DNA from: CAYJFG01 sp964369405
Lineage (GTDB): Bacteria; Bacillota; Clostridia; Oscillospirales; Acutalibacteraceae
Assembly: GCA_964369405.1 (NCBI GenBank)
Contig: CAYJGB010000007.1
Coordinates: forward strand, 1 to 64,000
DNA: 64,000 bases
Direction of reading: 5' to 3'
Shown here: piece by piece, positions 42,239 to 52,301 of the stretch
How the letters are laid out: each line of letters starts with the position of its first letter
How positions within the stretch are numbered: position 1 is the stretch's first letter
Program-made: the position numbers and the translations under genes
Notes under the pieces: model-generated
What the model was told of the DNA's origin: nothing
Seen by the model: only the letters and a program-made list of their open reading frames with translations
The model's database searches: none

Positions 42239-43444
42239 TTAACCAAAAAATTTATCGTGAATTGAACTTACAGCTAAATCTGCACTATCTTTATCTATTA
42301 ATACAGAAACTTTTATTTCACTAGTTGAAATCATTTGAATATTTATTTGTGCATCATATAACGCTTCAAACATTTTAGACGCAACACCTGCGTGTGTTTC
42401 CATACCAGCACCTACAATAGAAATTTTAGCTACATTATCATCGTATAAAACTTCTTTTGCTCCAATTGCTTTTACATAACTTTCTAGTATTTCTATAGTT
42501 TCGCTACCTTTATCTTTAGCTACTGTAAATGTAATATCTTTTGTATTATCTCTACCTATAGATTGTAAAATTATATCTATGTTTATATCTTTTGCTGATA
42601 ATTTAGTAAACATTTTAAACGCTAAACCTGGTTCATCAGGAATTCCTACTACTGAAACTCTAGCTACATCTGTATCTTTTGCTACACCACTTATTAACAT
42701 TTTTTCCACTGTTGCCGCCTCCTTAACGATTGTACCAGGTGCACAAGTTAAACTTGATAACACCTCTAATTCTAAGTTATATTTTTTAGCCATCTCAACA
42801 CTTCTATTGTGCAATACTTGAGCTCCTAAAGTTGCAAGCTCTAACATTTCATCATAAGAAATTTCATCTAATTTTTGAGCATTTTTTACTTTTCTAGGGT
42901 CAGCTGTGTATACACCTTCTACATCAGTATATATTTGGCATAAATCAGCACTTAATGCTGCTGCAATTGCAACTGCACTTGTATCTGAACCACCTCTACC
43001 TAAAGTAGTAATATCATCATATTTATCAGTTCCTTGGAAACCTGCTACAATAATAATATTTTTCTTATCAAGCTCTCTTTTCATTCTTTCACCTGTAACG
43101 CATTTAATTCTTGCATTAGTGTGTGAAGATGTTGTTTCAAATCCTGCTTGCCACCCTAGTAAAGAAACTACTGGAAATCCTAATTTTTCAATTGCCATTG
43201 CAAGTAAAGAAATTGATATTTGCTCACCTGCTGATAAAAGCATATCTTTTTCTCTTTTAGAAGCTTTTGGATTAATCTCCTCAGCTTTTGCAATCAAATC
43301 ATCTGTTGTATCGCCTTGGGCAGATACTACTACTATTACGTCATTGCCTTTTTGATAAGTATCTGTTACTATTTTTGCAACGTTCATAACACGTTGTGCA
43401 TTAGCTACAGAACTACCTCCAAATTTTTGTACTATAAGGCTCAT
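42239..43444 (-). CDS. lysC: Aspartate kinase
   Basis: This 401-aa enzyme phosphorylates aspartate in the first step of the lysine/threonine/methionine pathway. The kinase core starts LIVQKFGGSSVANAQR and has LGRGGSDTSAVA near residue 150 and the YTDVEGVYTADPR segment. Two ACT domains (about 265-401) should bind feedback inhibitors. RBS AAAGGAGG precedes ATG. It follows hom and thrB on the same strand, with a gap of about 107 bp, so the three encode a threonine branch. Confidence 0.96.
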   Translation of the reverse strand: MSLIVQKFGGSSVANAQRVMNVAKIVTDTYQKGNDVIVVVSAQGDTTDDLIAKAEEINPKASKREKDMLLSAGEQISISLLAMAIEKLGFPVVSLLGWQAGFETTSSHTNARIKCVTGERMKRELDKKNIIIVAGFQGTDKYDDITTLGRGGSDTSAVAIAAALSADLCQIYTDVEGVYTADPRKVKNAQKLDEISYDEMLELATLGAQVLHNRSVEMAKKYNLELEVLSSLTCAPGTIVKEAATVEKMLISGVAKDTDVARVSVVGIPDEPGLAFKMFTKLSAKDINIDIILQSIGRDNTKDITFTVAKDKGSETIEILESYVKAIGAKEVLYDDNVAKISIVGAGMETHAGVASKMFEALYDAQINIQMISTSEIKVSVLIDKDSADLAVSSIHDKFFG

Positions 43445-43551
43445 AAAAGTACCTCCTTTTATATTAAACTGCCTAAACAGCTTTTAAAATACTATATAAA
43501 TTAACTAGCCTATTAAATTGTATATCGAAATATGAAAATTGTCAACTATGT

Positions 43552-44448
43552 TTAGTCTATTATTATTCTTGCACCTTTATTATCAGTATTTAATATCTCG
43601 AGTTTCCAATCGTTTAAACCTTTGTTTTTGATTGAATTTAGTGCATTATCTTCAAATGTATTAACTAGTTTATCATCTATAATTGATATTATTGAAGGTC
43701 CTGCTCCACTTATATATGTTCCATAAGAACCTAATTCATAACTTGTTCTAAACACATCATCTAGCCCTTTAATGAATTTTTTTCTATATGGTTGATGTAA
43801 TCTATCATCAACTGCAACTCTCAAGTTTTGAAGCGAACCAGAAAACAAGGATGCTGTTATAAGTGCTGAACGTGATAAATTGAAAATTGCATCTTCTTTT
43901 GAATATTCGCTAGGTAAAACTTGTCTTGCAAGTTCTGTTTTAAGCTCGAATGGTGGAATAAAAACAGCAAATCTAATATTTTCTGCTACAGGCACTGTAA
44001 CTGAATATATTTTACCACCATCAATCGCAGACGTTACTAATCCACCTGTAAGTGCTGGTGTAGTGTTATCTGGATGTCCTTCTATTTTTAGAGCCATGTT
44101 TTCAAGCTCAGTGATTGTAAGTGGTGAGCCTAAAAATCTATTTGCACCTATCAAACCAGCAACTATACAAGCACTACTACTACCAAGTCCTCTAGTCATA
44201 GGTATGTTGTTTTCTTGTATTATTTTAAGCCCCGATAATTTTTTACCACATTCATTATATAAGTATTCAGCAGACCAATAAATCAAGTTGCTTTTATCTG
44301 TAGGGACTTTTATATCATCTTTAGAAGATATATCAATTGTATCATATTCTTCCATCCACACTTGATTATACATAGTAAGTGCAATTCCCAAACTATCAAA
44401 ACCAGAACCAATATTAGCACTAGTAGCAGGAACTTTAATTCTTATCAT
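43552..44448 (-). CDS. thrB: Homoserine kinase
   Basis: This 298-aa GHMP-family kinase phosphorylates homoserine on the way to threonine. It has VPATSANIGSGFDSLG at the start, the ATP-binding loop TRGLGSSSACIVAG near residue 86 and the C-terminal GAGPSIISI motif. It begins 2 bp after the hom stop codon, so it is tightly coupled to it. Threonine synthase (thrC) is not in the window. Confidence 0.96.
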   Translation of the reverse strand: MIRIKVPATSANIGSGFDSLGIALTMYNQVWMEEYDTIDISSKDDIKVPTDKSNLIYWSAEYLYNECGKKLSGLKIIQENNIPMTRGLGSSSACIVAGLIGANRFLGSPLTITELENMALKIEGHPDNTTPALTGGLVTSAIDGGKIYSVTVPVAENIRFAVFIPPFELKTELARQVLPSEYSKEDAIFNLSRSALITASLFSGSLQNLRVAVDDRLHQPYRKKFIKGLDDVFRTSYELGSYGTYISGAGPSIISIIDDKLVNTFEDNALNSIKNKGLNDWKLEILNTDNKGARIIID

Positions 44449-44450
44449 AA

Positions 44451-45695
44451 TTATAATTCACCTATTCTAATTTTTGCTATAACTTTATTATCGTTATCTA
44501 CAAACTTTTCAATTTTTTCAGATATTGTTCCTACAGTTTCAACTTCTGTTACAAACGCAATTTCGTTTTTATCCATATTATTTCTTGTAAGTTTAGTAAT
44601 ATTTCCAAATATCTCTTTTGCTTGTTTTACTGCATTGTCACTATCCGCTACTATCGCTCTTATATACATCGCTGTTTTACTATCTTTATAATCTATTACG
44701 TAATTATCAAAGCTATCTTCCCAGAATAAATATTTTCTTGTATCGTAATGTTTTATACAGTCTAATACATCAGCTACTACAGCACTTGCTGTTGGCAACT
44801 TTCCTGCTCCTTTGCCGTAAAAAACTACATCTCCTGTTGAGTCGCCTCTTACTAAAACTCCGTTAAACACATCATCGATACCTGCAAGCTGACTGCTTTT
44901 ATCTATCATCATTGGAGATACAAATATATCTATTTTACCATTTTCAAGCATTTTAACATCACCGATTAATTTTATAACACTGTTAAAAGATTCTGCATAC
45001 TCTACATCTTCTAAAGTTATTTTTGTAATACCTTGTGTGTGTATATTATCTGGGTATACGTGTTTTCCAAATGCTAAAGACGCTAATATACATATTTTTC
45101 TTACTGCATCATACCCTTCAACATCTGCTGTTGGGTCTTTTTCAGCATATCCTAACTCTTGAGCAAGTTTTAATGCAACATCAAATTGCATTTGCTCATT
45201 TATCATTTTTGTAAGTATAAAATTAGTAGTACCATTTAAAATACCTGCTATTTCAGACACTTCATTTGCTGCTAAACATTGACTGATAGGTCTTATTATA
45301 GGAATTCCACCTGCAACGCTTGCCTCAAACAAAAAGTTAACGTTTTTTTCTTCTGCTATTTTAAGTAGTTCTGCTCCTTTTGCTGCAACTAACTCCTTAT
45401 TAGAAGTTACTACGCTCTTCCCTTTTAGTAAACTTCTCTTAACAAAATCATATGCTGGAGTTAATCCTCCTAGCACTTCTACTACTACAGTAACTTCATC
45501 ATCATTTAAGATATCGTTAAAATCTTTAGTAAATCTATCTACTAAAGGACTTTCTGGAAATTCTCTTAAATCTAGTATGTATTTTATGTTTATCTCTTGT
45601 TTTGCTTTCTTTGCTAGGCTTTCCTTATGCATAAGAAGTATTTCCGCTACACCACTTCCTACTACACCATGTCCTAAAATTGCTACTTCTACCAT
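44451..45695 (-). CDS. hom: Homoserine dehydrogenase
   Basis: This 414-aa enzyme reduces aspartate semialdehyde to homoserine with NAD(P)H. The Rossmann motif VAILGHGVVGSGVAEIL is at the start, NKELVAAKGAEL near residue 98, FLFEASVAGGIPII near 122 and GILNGTTNFILTKM near 152. A C-terminal ACT domain (about 340-414) should sense threonine. RBS GAGGTG precedes ATG. It is the first gene of the hom-thrB-lysC group. Confidence 0.96.
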   Translation of the reverse strand: MVEVAILGHGVVGSGVAEILLMHKESLAKKAKQEINIKYILDLREFPESPLVDRFTKDFNDILNDDEVTVVVEVLGGLTPAYDFVKRSLLKGKSVVTSNKELVAAKGAELLKIAEEKNVNFLFEASVAGGIPIIRPISQCLAANEVSEIAGILNGTTNFILTKMINEQMQFDVALKLAQELGYAEKDPTADVEGYDAVRKICILASLAFGKHVYPDNIHTQGITKITLEDVEYAESFNSVIKLIGDVKMLENGKIDIFVSPMMIDKSSQLAGIDDVFNGVLVRGDSTGDVVFYGKGAGKLPTASAVVADVLDCIKHYDTRKYLFWEDSFDNYVIDYKDSKTAMYIRAIVADSDNAVKQAKEIFGNITKLTRNNMDKNEIAFVTEVETVGTISEKIEKFVDNDNKVIAKIRIGEL

Positions 45696-45734
45696 TGTAA
45701 TACACCTCTATTTCAATTATTTATAACAAATCAC

Positions 45735-45770
45735 AATTAGTGGAGCGATAAAATTCCGCTCCTACTAATT
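45735..45770. terminator. Hairpin between the PBP gene and hom
   Basis: The arms AATTAGTGGAGCG (45735-45747) and CGCTCCTACTAATT (45757-45770) pair with one bulged base and a 9-nt loop. It lies 40 bp past the PBP stop codon on the minus strand, without a clear U tract. It may also be a small dispersed palindrome. Confidence 0.6.
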
Positions 45771-45809
45771 TATATTATTTATACTGTATTTATACTGTGT
45801 TAATCTTAA

Positions 45810-48134
45810 CTACGCCACTGGAGCAAGCGTTTCTGGTGGTAATGTTACCGGAGGGACTGTTTCTGGAGGGGCTGTTTGAGTTTCTGGTTGAGTTTCTGGT
45901 TGAGTCTCTGGTTGAGTTTCTGTAGTTTCTTGATACTGTGTTGTTTCAGATTGAGTATCTGGTTGAGTTGGGTCATCATAAATATTATAACCATGGTTAC
46001 CATAGCAGTACTCTGGCATATTATTTTTATCGTAATACCCTAACTCTTTACTAGTGCATTGGTCAGTTGCTAACAGTCCAGTTTGTGTACAGAAATACGC
46101 TTCTTCAACATTTGGCGACAGTGCAAATTCTTTATACTCTTTATCCTCTAGATAGTGAGTCATCAATATTCTATATGTGTCTTCTGCCAAATATGAGCTA
46201 CCAATAATCGGTGATGGGTTATCATACCCTACCCATGTACCTAAAATAGCATAAGGTGACATTCCTATAAACCAGTGGTCTTTACCTTGGTCAGTAGTAC
46301 CTGTTTTACCTATTGTATCCCAACCACTAACAGCAGCACTATCGGCATTAGTATGGTCACCAGTAGCAACATTATAGTGTAAAAGTCTATTCATAATAGT
46401 AGCAGTTTCCTCTGAATATGCTTGAATTGGAATACTTTCTCTATTATCTAAAATAACATTGTCATCTTGGTCAGTTACATAGTAGTATGAATAACTATCA
46501 TAAAATCTACCACCGTTACCCATATATTGATATGAGCCTACCATTTCTCTTACAGTTGTACCACCATTTAAACCACCAATCGATAAACCGCCTAAGTTTT
46601 CAGCATCTTCAGTAGTTAAATTTTTAAATCCAGTTTTATTAATAGCTTGGTCATAAGCAGTTTTTGTACCAATTTGATTCATCATTTGCACAACAGATGC
46701 ATTAAGGGAACGTTCTAATGCATAAGGAAGTAAAATTTCTCCATAATAAGTTCCTGATACGTTTTTAGGTCCTTCTTCCCACGTGCCATACGTACTATTA
46801 TACGACCATTTTTCCATAGGTTCATCATTTACAAATGATGAATAATTATAAAGCCCTTGGTCAATAGCAATTGGATATACAAAAGATGGTTTTATAGAAG
46901 AACCCGGTTGTAAAACAGAGTCATTAGCTCTATCCCAAAGTAACATACCATCTTTTTTATTTCTGCTACCTACAGAGGCAATAATTCTGCCGTTAGGCTC
47001 CATCATCATAAATGCTATCTGCAAGTTAGGGTCACTTGGAGTTTCGATATTTAACACATAATCTTCTGCATATTCTTGCATATCTAAATCCATAGCTGAA
47101 TATATTTTTAAACCCTCTGTATACATTCTTAGTGCTGCTGTATCTTCGCTAATATTATATTCTTCGGCTAAATCTTTTTGAACGTCTTGAAAAAGCATAT
47201 CTATATACCAGTTTGGTATCTCATCTTCCTCTAGCTCTTCTTCCTCTTCTTCTACATAACCTACGAATTCCATATTTTCTGATTCTTTCATAGCTTCATC
47301 GTACTCAGCTTTAGTAATCATCTCTTGGTCATACATTGCATCAATTACAATTTCTCTACGCTCTTTATTATTTTCTGGATATTCTAAAGGAGTATATGCT
47401 GCTGGATTTTGAGTAATACCAGCAATTGCTGCACATTGTGCAATACTACAATCTTCTATATCTTTACCAAAGTACAAGTTAGCAGCACTTTGAACACCTC
47501 TAGTACCACTACCAAAGTTTACAATATTTAAGTATGCCTCTAAAATTTGCGTCTTTGTATATTCTCTTTCGAGGTTAATAGCTCTAAAAATTTCTCTTAG
47601 TTTTCTATTAATACTTACATCATTATCATCAGTTATATTCTTAACTAGCTGTTGAGTAAGAGTTGAACCACCATAGCTATCAGAACCTGTAAGTAAGCTG
47701 ATAACCGCACCACCAGTACGAATTAAATCAACACCGTTATGCTCCCAAAAACGTTTATCTTCAATAGCTACAATAGCATCTATCATATCTTGAGGTATGT
47801 CTTTATAATCTACCCATACTCTGTCTTCTGTGCTATGAAGCGTTTCATATTCAACAGGGTTACCCTCATCATCATTAATGTAAATTACACTAGTAAGCTG
47901 AAGTTTAGTTGCAACCAAATCTATACCAGTAGGCTCATTTGATAGTTGGAACAAATAAATTAAAACTGATATACCTAGAATAACTAACGAAACGATTAAA
48001 ATAAATAAAACAGTAGAAACAATGCCCCAAATTGAGCCAAAAAAGCCTTTGGCACTTTTAGTGGCAATAACAGCGCCATCAGATTTTCTTTGATTATTTT
48101 CATCTGTATATTTATTTATGTCGGTATTTCTCAT
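45810..48134 (-). CDS. Class A penicillin-binding protein (PBP1A family)
   Basis: This 774-aa bifunctional enzyme makes and cross-links peptidoglycan outside the membrane. One membrane helix (about residues 35-60) is followed by the GT51 glycosyltransferase (IVAIEDKRFWEHNGVD near 115, GGSTLTQQLVKN near 145). The transpeptidase has PGSSIKPSF (active Ser), SLNASVVQMM and GKTGTTD motifs. The C-terminal 60 residues form a Pro/Glu/Thr/Gln linker with repeated TQPE units, like the linker of the lipoprotein amylase. ATG at 48134 has GGAGG (48143-48147) 8 nt upstream and is preferred to the longer open frame that reaches 48164. Confidence 0.95.
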   Translation of the reverse strand: MRNTDINKYTDENNQRKSDGAVIATKSAKGFFGSIWGIVSTVLFILIVSLVILGISVLIYLFQLSNEPTGIDLVATKLQLTSVIYINDDEGNPVEYETLHSTEDRVWVDYKDIPQDMIDAIVAIEDKRFWEHNGVDLIRTGGAVISLLTGSDSYGGSTLTQQLVKNITDDNDVSINRKLREIFRAINLEREYTKTQILEAYLNIVNFGSGTRGVQSAANLYFGKDIEDCSIAQCAAIAGITQNPAAYTPLEYPENNKERREIVIDAMYDQEMITKAEYDEAMKESENMEFVGYVEEEEEELEEDEIPNWYIDMLFQDVQKDLAEEYNISEDTAALRMYTEGLKIYSAMDLDMQEYAEDYVLNIETPSDPNLQIAFMMMEPNGRIIASVGSRNKKDGMLLWDRANDSVLQPGSSIKPSFVYPIAIDQGLYNYSSFVNDEPMEKWSYNSTYGTWEEGPKNVSGTYYGEILLPYALERSLNASVVQMMNQIGTKTAYDQAINKTGFKNLTTEDAENLGGLSIGGLNGGTTVREMVGSYQYMGNGGRFYDSYSYYYVTDQDDNVILDNRESIPIQAYSEETATIMNRLLHYNVATGDHTNADSAAVSGWDTIGKTGTTDQGKDHWFIGMSPYAILGTWVGYDNPSPIIGSSYLAEDTYRILMTHYLEDKEYKEFALSPNVEEAYFCTQTGLLATDQCTSKELGYYDKNNMPEYCYGNHGYNIYDDPTQPDTQSETTQYQETTETQPETQPETQPETQTAPPETVPPVTLPPETLAPVA

Positions 48135-48424
48135 AAAACCGACCTCCTTATAAAATAAAATCAATATAAATTTTTATATATTTAGAGTTAATTATACCAC
48201 TATTTGAGAAAAAAATAAATAGATTTTAACATTTTTTATAATTTATATGATTAAAATTAATAAACACGTCTAATTTTATACAATATAACTCAAAACTATT
48301 AATAAACTATTAAAATTATCAACGTATGATTACAATTGTTAATGAAATTTTAATTTTAAATAATATAAATATTTTTACTTAATTACTATATTTTATACAC
48401 ATATTTACATTTTAAAAAAATATA
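48135..48424. other. AT-rich intergenic region without gene
   Basis: After the PBP ribosome binding site, this stretch is very AT-rich (long runs of A and T). I find no ORF, RNA gene or repeat that can be supported. The PBP promoter should lie in its left part, but no hexamer pair stands out. Confidence 0.5.
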
Positions 48425-48444
48425 GGCATACATAACTGTACGCC
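48425..48444 (-). terminator. Terminator after the exonuclease gene
   Basis: Minus strand: GGCGTACA and TGTATGCC (one G-U pair, 4-nt loop), followed by TATATTTTTTT, 12 bp beyond the stop codon at 48457. Confidence 0.85.
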
Positions 48445-48456
48445 CATAATTTATGA

Positions 48457-49365
48457 TTAGTTTTTTATAAGTCTATTGACTTTTACTTTTTCTCGTGTTT
48501 CTTTTGTTTCTTCTCTTTTGGACTCTTCTGGAAGTATCTCTTTTAAATTTTTAGTAACGTGTATTCCCTCGTACTTGATTTTAATTTTAATTCTACCGTC
48601 GTACTTTATATCACACATATTACAATAAAAATCTGCTTTAAATCCTTTGTTTTTATTTAACCACACTGATTTTCTCTTTAAAAATCTACCACATTTGTTA
48701 CATCTTAATTTTAAATACTCTTGTCTTATCAATGGATTGTTTATATCTGTTATAAAAGAATTTTTAAATGTAATTCTTTTATAAAATTCATCGTCAAAAT
48801 CCTCTAAACTATCTATTAATAACTGTTTACTATATGTTTTTTGAAAACACCATGCTGCAAGTGTACTATCTGATAACGCTCTGTGTAATTGTATGTTTCT
48901 AACATTTAGCGATAATAATAGTGCTGCTGTTGTAAGCCCTAATTGTTCTGATTTGTTTTCAATGTTCAAATAATTTTGACAATACTTTTGCAAATCTACA
49001 TATTTATCGCAATTAACTTTATTTCTATCTAATCCAAAATATTCGCAATTATCCACCAAAGTAACCATATCAATCTCGCCCCAAGACATAAGAGTGCAAC
49101 CTTTTGTAAATCGTCCGAACATTTTAAACGCATGTCCAAAACTCTTTGCACTTTGTAGCTCTTCGTTTGTGATATGTGTAAGTCTCTGGATATCTCTTTT
49201 TATTTTTTTTCCAACTTGTGGTTTTACTAAAATCGAAAATTTATCTACGATTGTTAAATCATGCGATAATTTAACTGCTCCAATTTCAATAATCTCGTTG
49301 AAAATTTTTTTCCTTTTATGACTAAAGCTTCCATTCCATTCAAGGTCAAAAATAACAAATTGCAT
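48457..49365 (-). CDS. DEDDh 3'-5' exonuclease with C-terminal zinc ribbon
   Basis: This 302-aa protein has an RNase T/DNA polymerase epsilon-like domain (residues 1-185). The motif FDLEWN gives the first Asp and Glu, WGEIDMVTL a further Asp, and LHRALSDSTLAAWCF the catalytic His and last Asp. Residues about 215-265 add a zinc ribbon with CNKCGRFLKRKS and CNMCDIKYDG, which is unusual for stand-alone exonucleases and could bind RNA or DNA. The tail is charged. It begins 19 bp after typA, so the two may be cotranscribed, but the ribosome binding site is weak. Confidence 0.85.
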   Translation of the reverse strand: MQFVIFDLEWNGSFSHKRKKIFNEIIEIGAVKLSHDLTIVDKFSILVKPQVGKKIKRDIQRLTHITNEELQSAKSFGHAFKMFGRFTKGCTLMSWGEIDMVTLVDNCEYFGLDRNKVNCDKYVDLQKYCQNYLNIENKSEQLGLTTAALLLSLNVRNIQLHRALSDSTLAAWCFQKTYSKQLLIDSLEDFDDEFYKRITFKNSFITDINNPLIRQEYLKLRCNKCGRFLKRKSVWLNKNKGFKADFYCNMCDIKYDGRIKIKIKYEGIHVTKNLKEILPEESKREETKETREKVKVNRLIKN

Positions 49366-49384
49366 AATATAATAAATCCATTTC

Positions 49385-51202
49385 TTAATTTTTATGTTGT
49401 TTCTTCATTCTCAACTCTTTTTTAAGAACAATTTTTCTAAGTCTTATACTCTTTGGTGTAACTTCTACTAGTTCATCTTCAGCAATAAATTCTAAAGATT
49501 GCTCAAGGCTTAACACTGTATGAGGCGTTAATTTTAATGCATCGTCAGAACCAGATGCTCTAGTATTAGTAATATGCTTTTTCTTACACACATTAACTAC
49601 TAAATCTTCTGCTTTTGGACTAGCTCCAACTATTAAACCTTCGTATACAGGAACACCAGGTCCTATAAATAATCTGCCTCTTTCTTGAGCTGCAAACAAT
49701 CCATAAGCTGTAGAATCTCCTGTTTCGTGAGCTACTAACGAACCTTGATGACGACTTACAATATCGCCTTTATATGGTTCATAGCTATCAAACACATGGT
49801 TCATAATTCCGTTTCCGTTAGTATCAGTTAAAAACTCGGAACGATATCCCATAAGACCTCTAGCCGGTATTTTAAACTCAATATGAGTAATACCAGATTC
49901 ACGAGTACCCATATTAATAAGCTCACCTTTTCTAGAACCTAGTTTTTCCATAACAGCACCTACATAATTATCAGGTACTTCTATCATTAAACATTCGATT
50001 GGTTCGCATAAAACATCGTTAATTCTTCTTGTAATTACATTTGGTCTTGAAACTTGAAATTCAAAATTTTGTCTTCTCATAGTTTCTATTAAAATTGATA
50101 AATGCAACTCTCCTCTACCAGACACTTTAAATGTATCTGCTGATTCAGTTTCCTCAACTCTTAAAGCTACATTTGTTTCTATTTCTTTAAACAGTCTATC
50201 TCTAATGTTTCTTGATGTTACAAATTTACCCTCTTTACCTGCAAATGGGCTGTTATTTACCATAAACATCATAGATACAGTAGGCTCATCAATCTTTACA
50301 AACGGTAGTGGTTCAATATCATCTACTGAACATACTGTTTCGCCTATATTAATATCTGCTATACCTGATACGCATACTAAATCACCAATTTTTGCAAAAT
50401 CTGTTTCTACTCTTTTTAAACCCTCAAATTGATATAGTTTTGCTATCTTAATATTCTTTGTTCCACCGTCCAATGTGCATAAAACTGCACTTTGTCCACT
50501 TTTAACACTGCCTCTTTCTACTCTACCAATTCCTATTCTACCTACATACCCATCATAATCTATGTTAGAGAATAAAATTTGTAAACCTGCGTTTTCATCT
50601 CCTTTTGGAGTTGGTACTTCTTTTATTATAGACTCAAACAAAGGTTTCATATCTGTGCCTTTTTCAAAAGGCTTATATGATGCATAACCATCTCTAGCAG
50701 ATGCATATACTACTGGAAATTCTAGTTGCTCTTCGTCTGCTCCTAGTTCAATAAATAAATCTAAAACTTCATCTATTACTTCTTCTGGTCTTGAGCCTTC
50801 TCTATCTATTTTATTTACTACTACTACTGGTTTTTTGCCTAGTCCTAATGCTTTTTTTAGTACAAATCTTGTTTGTGGCATACAACCCTCAAATGCATCT
50901 ACTAAAAGCAAAACTCCGTCTACCATCATAAGTATACGTTCTACTTCTCCACCAAAGTCAGCATGTCCTGGAGTATCTACAATATTAATCTTTGTATCCT
51001 CATACATTACTGCTGTGTTTTTTGAAAGTATTGTAATTCCTCTTTCACGCTCTAAGTCGTTTGAGTCCATTACTCTTTCTTCTACTGCTTCATTTTCTCT
51101 AAAAATTCCACTTTGTTTCAACATTTGGTCTACAAGTGTTGTTTTACCATGGTCTACGTGTGCAATTATTGCTACATTTCTTACATCTAATCTTTGGCTC
51201 AT
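49385..51202 (-). CDS. typA: Translational GTPase TypA/BipA
   Basis: This 605-aa ribosome-associated GTPase is linked to 50S assembly and stress adaptation. The G motifs are AHVDHGKTTLVD (residue 13), DTPGHADFGGEV near 77 and NKIDREGSRPEE near 130. The EF-G-like domains II, III and V and the BipA-specific C-terminal domain (PKSIRLRKIVL) follow. Length is normal. AGAGGG precedes ATG. Confidence 0.97.
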   Translation of the reverse strand: MSQRLDVRNVAIIAHVDHGKTTLVDQMLKQSGIFRENEAVEERVMDSNDLERERGITILSKNTAVMYEDTKINIVDTPGHADFGGEVERILMMVDGVLLLVDAFEGCMPQTRFVLKKALGLGKKPVVVVNKIDREGSRPEEVIDEVLDLFIELGADEEQLEFPVVYASARDGYASYKPFEKGTDMKPLFESIIKEVPTPKGDENAGLQILFSNIDYDGYVGRIGIGRVERGSVKSGQSAVLCTLDGGTKNIKIAKLYQFEGLKRVETDFAKIGDLVCVSGIADINIGETVCSVDDIEPLPFVKIDEPTVSMMFMVNNSPFAGKEGKFVTSRNIRDRLFKEIETNVALRVEETESADTFKVSGRGELHLSILIETMRRQNFEFQVSRPNVITRRINDVLCEPIECLMIEVPDNYVGAVMEKLGSRKGELINMGTRESGITHIEFKIPARGLMGYRSEFLTDTNGNGIMNHVFDSYEPYKGDIVSRHQGSLVAHETGDSTAYGLFAAQERGRLFIGPGVPVYEGLIVGASPKAEDLVVNVCKKKHITNTRASGSDDALKLTPHTVLSLEQSLEFIAEDELVEVTPKSIRLRKIVLKKELRMKKQHKN

Positions 51203-51325
51203 AAAATCCCTCTTTATTATTATTAACTTTTTTACTTTCCAATGTTACATTGTATCATATCGTCTTACTTATTTCAATTTAATTTTAACAAGTTAATTAT
51301 TATTTCTGTTTTAAATAAAAAAATA

Positions 51326-51358
51326 CAGACTATACCTCTAAAAGCTGTGTATAGTCTG
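51326..51358 (-). terminator. Terminator after the cyclophilin gene
   Basis: Minus strand: CAGACTATAC and GTATAGTCTG (13-nt loop), followed by TATTTTTTTATT, 28 bp past the stop at 51387. Confidence 0.9.
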
Positions 51359-51386
51359 CATTATATATACTCTTTTATCTAATTAA

Positions 51387-51908
51387 TCAGCATTTTTCTG
51401 GTTGTGGATACTCTACACCAAAAGTTTCTGCTGTTACATTTTTCATAATTTTATCATCTAATGGACAATCTCTAAAATCTGTATCGCATTGAGCTATTTC
51501 ATTTACAACTTCTAATCCCTCGATTACTTTACCAAACGCTGCATAAGAACCATCTAAATGTGGTGAGTTTTTATGCATAATAAAGAATTGTGAACCTGCT
51601 GAGTTTGGCATTTGTGACCTTGCCATTGATAATACACCCTCAGTGTGATTTAAATCGTTTTTAAATCCGTTTTGAGAAAACTCTCCTTTAATATTGTACC
51701 CAGGACCACCCATACCTGTACCATCTGGACAACCACCTTGTAGCATAAAATGACATATAACTCTATGAAATTTTAAACCATTGTAATAACCACTGTTAAC
51801 TAAACTTAAAAAGTTATTAACTGTATTTGGTGCAATTTCTGGATATAGTTCTGCTTTTATAACTTTGCCGTCTTCCATCTCTATTGTTACTATTGGATTT
51901 TTACTCAT
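51387..51908 (-). CDS. Cyclophilin-type peptidyl-prolyl cis-trans isomerase
   Basis: This 173-aa cytosolic cyclophilin catalyses proline isomerisation during folding. Conserved segments are FHRVICHFMLQGGCPDGTG (active-site Arg near residue 50), GVLSMARSQMPNSAGSQFFI near 92 and LDGSYAAFGKVIEG near 118. ATG at 51908 is preferred because AAAGGTG lies about 6 nt upstream; a longer open frame (to 51917) has no such support. It is monocistronic. Confidence 0.93.
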   Translation of the reverse strand: MSKNPIVTIEMEDGKVIKAELYPEIAPNTVNNFLSLVNSGYYNGLKFHRVICHFMLQGGCPDGTGMGGPGYNIKGEFSQNGFKNDLNHTEGVLSMARSQMPNSAGSQFFIMHKNSPHLDGSYAAFGKVIEGLEVVNEIAQCDTDFRDCPLDDKIMKNVTAETFGVEYPQPEKC

Positions 51909-52096
51909 AATAATCACCTTTCAAAATTAAATTTATAACACTTTCTTATTTTATACACTTTTAAAGATTAAATCAATACTTTTTTTATATAATTCAAAGT
52001 TTATTTACAATTTAACAATTTTTTTTATTAATAAAATGTATTTTACCTTTATAATCTACAAATACTAAATATAAATTAAAAGAAAGGTGATGTATT

Positions 52097-52297
52097 ATGA
52101 ATTATAGAAACGCTAACAAAAATAAATCTACTATGATGAGTAAAAAAGATATTCTTAAAAAAATTAAAAACGGTCCTGAAAATGTAACTATGTGTACTGC
52201 TCAACGTGATTTTACAGATTCTCAAACTAACAATTCAATTCCATCAATTGATGCAATAGAAGAGATGCGTGACTGGAGTATGGAAAACGAATTATAA
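52097..52297 (+). CDS. Small protein of 66 aa, possibly DUF3787-like
   Basis: The basic N-terminal half (ANKNKSTMMSKKDILKKIKN) is followed by an acidic, helical C-terminal end (SIPSIDAIEEMRDWSMENEL). The C-terminal IPS-x-E-W-x-E pattern resembles small clostridial DUF3787 proteins, but the match is weak and from memory. RBS GAAAGGTG precedes ATG. It converges on the lipoprotein gene, whose stop is only 5 bp away. No function is known. Confidence 0.55.
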   Translation: MNYRNANKNKSTMMSKKDILKKIKNGPENVTMCTAQRDFTDSQTNNSIPSIDAIEEMRDWSMENEL

Positions 52298-52301
52298 GCT
52301 A

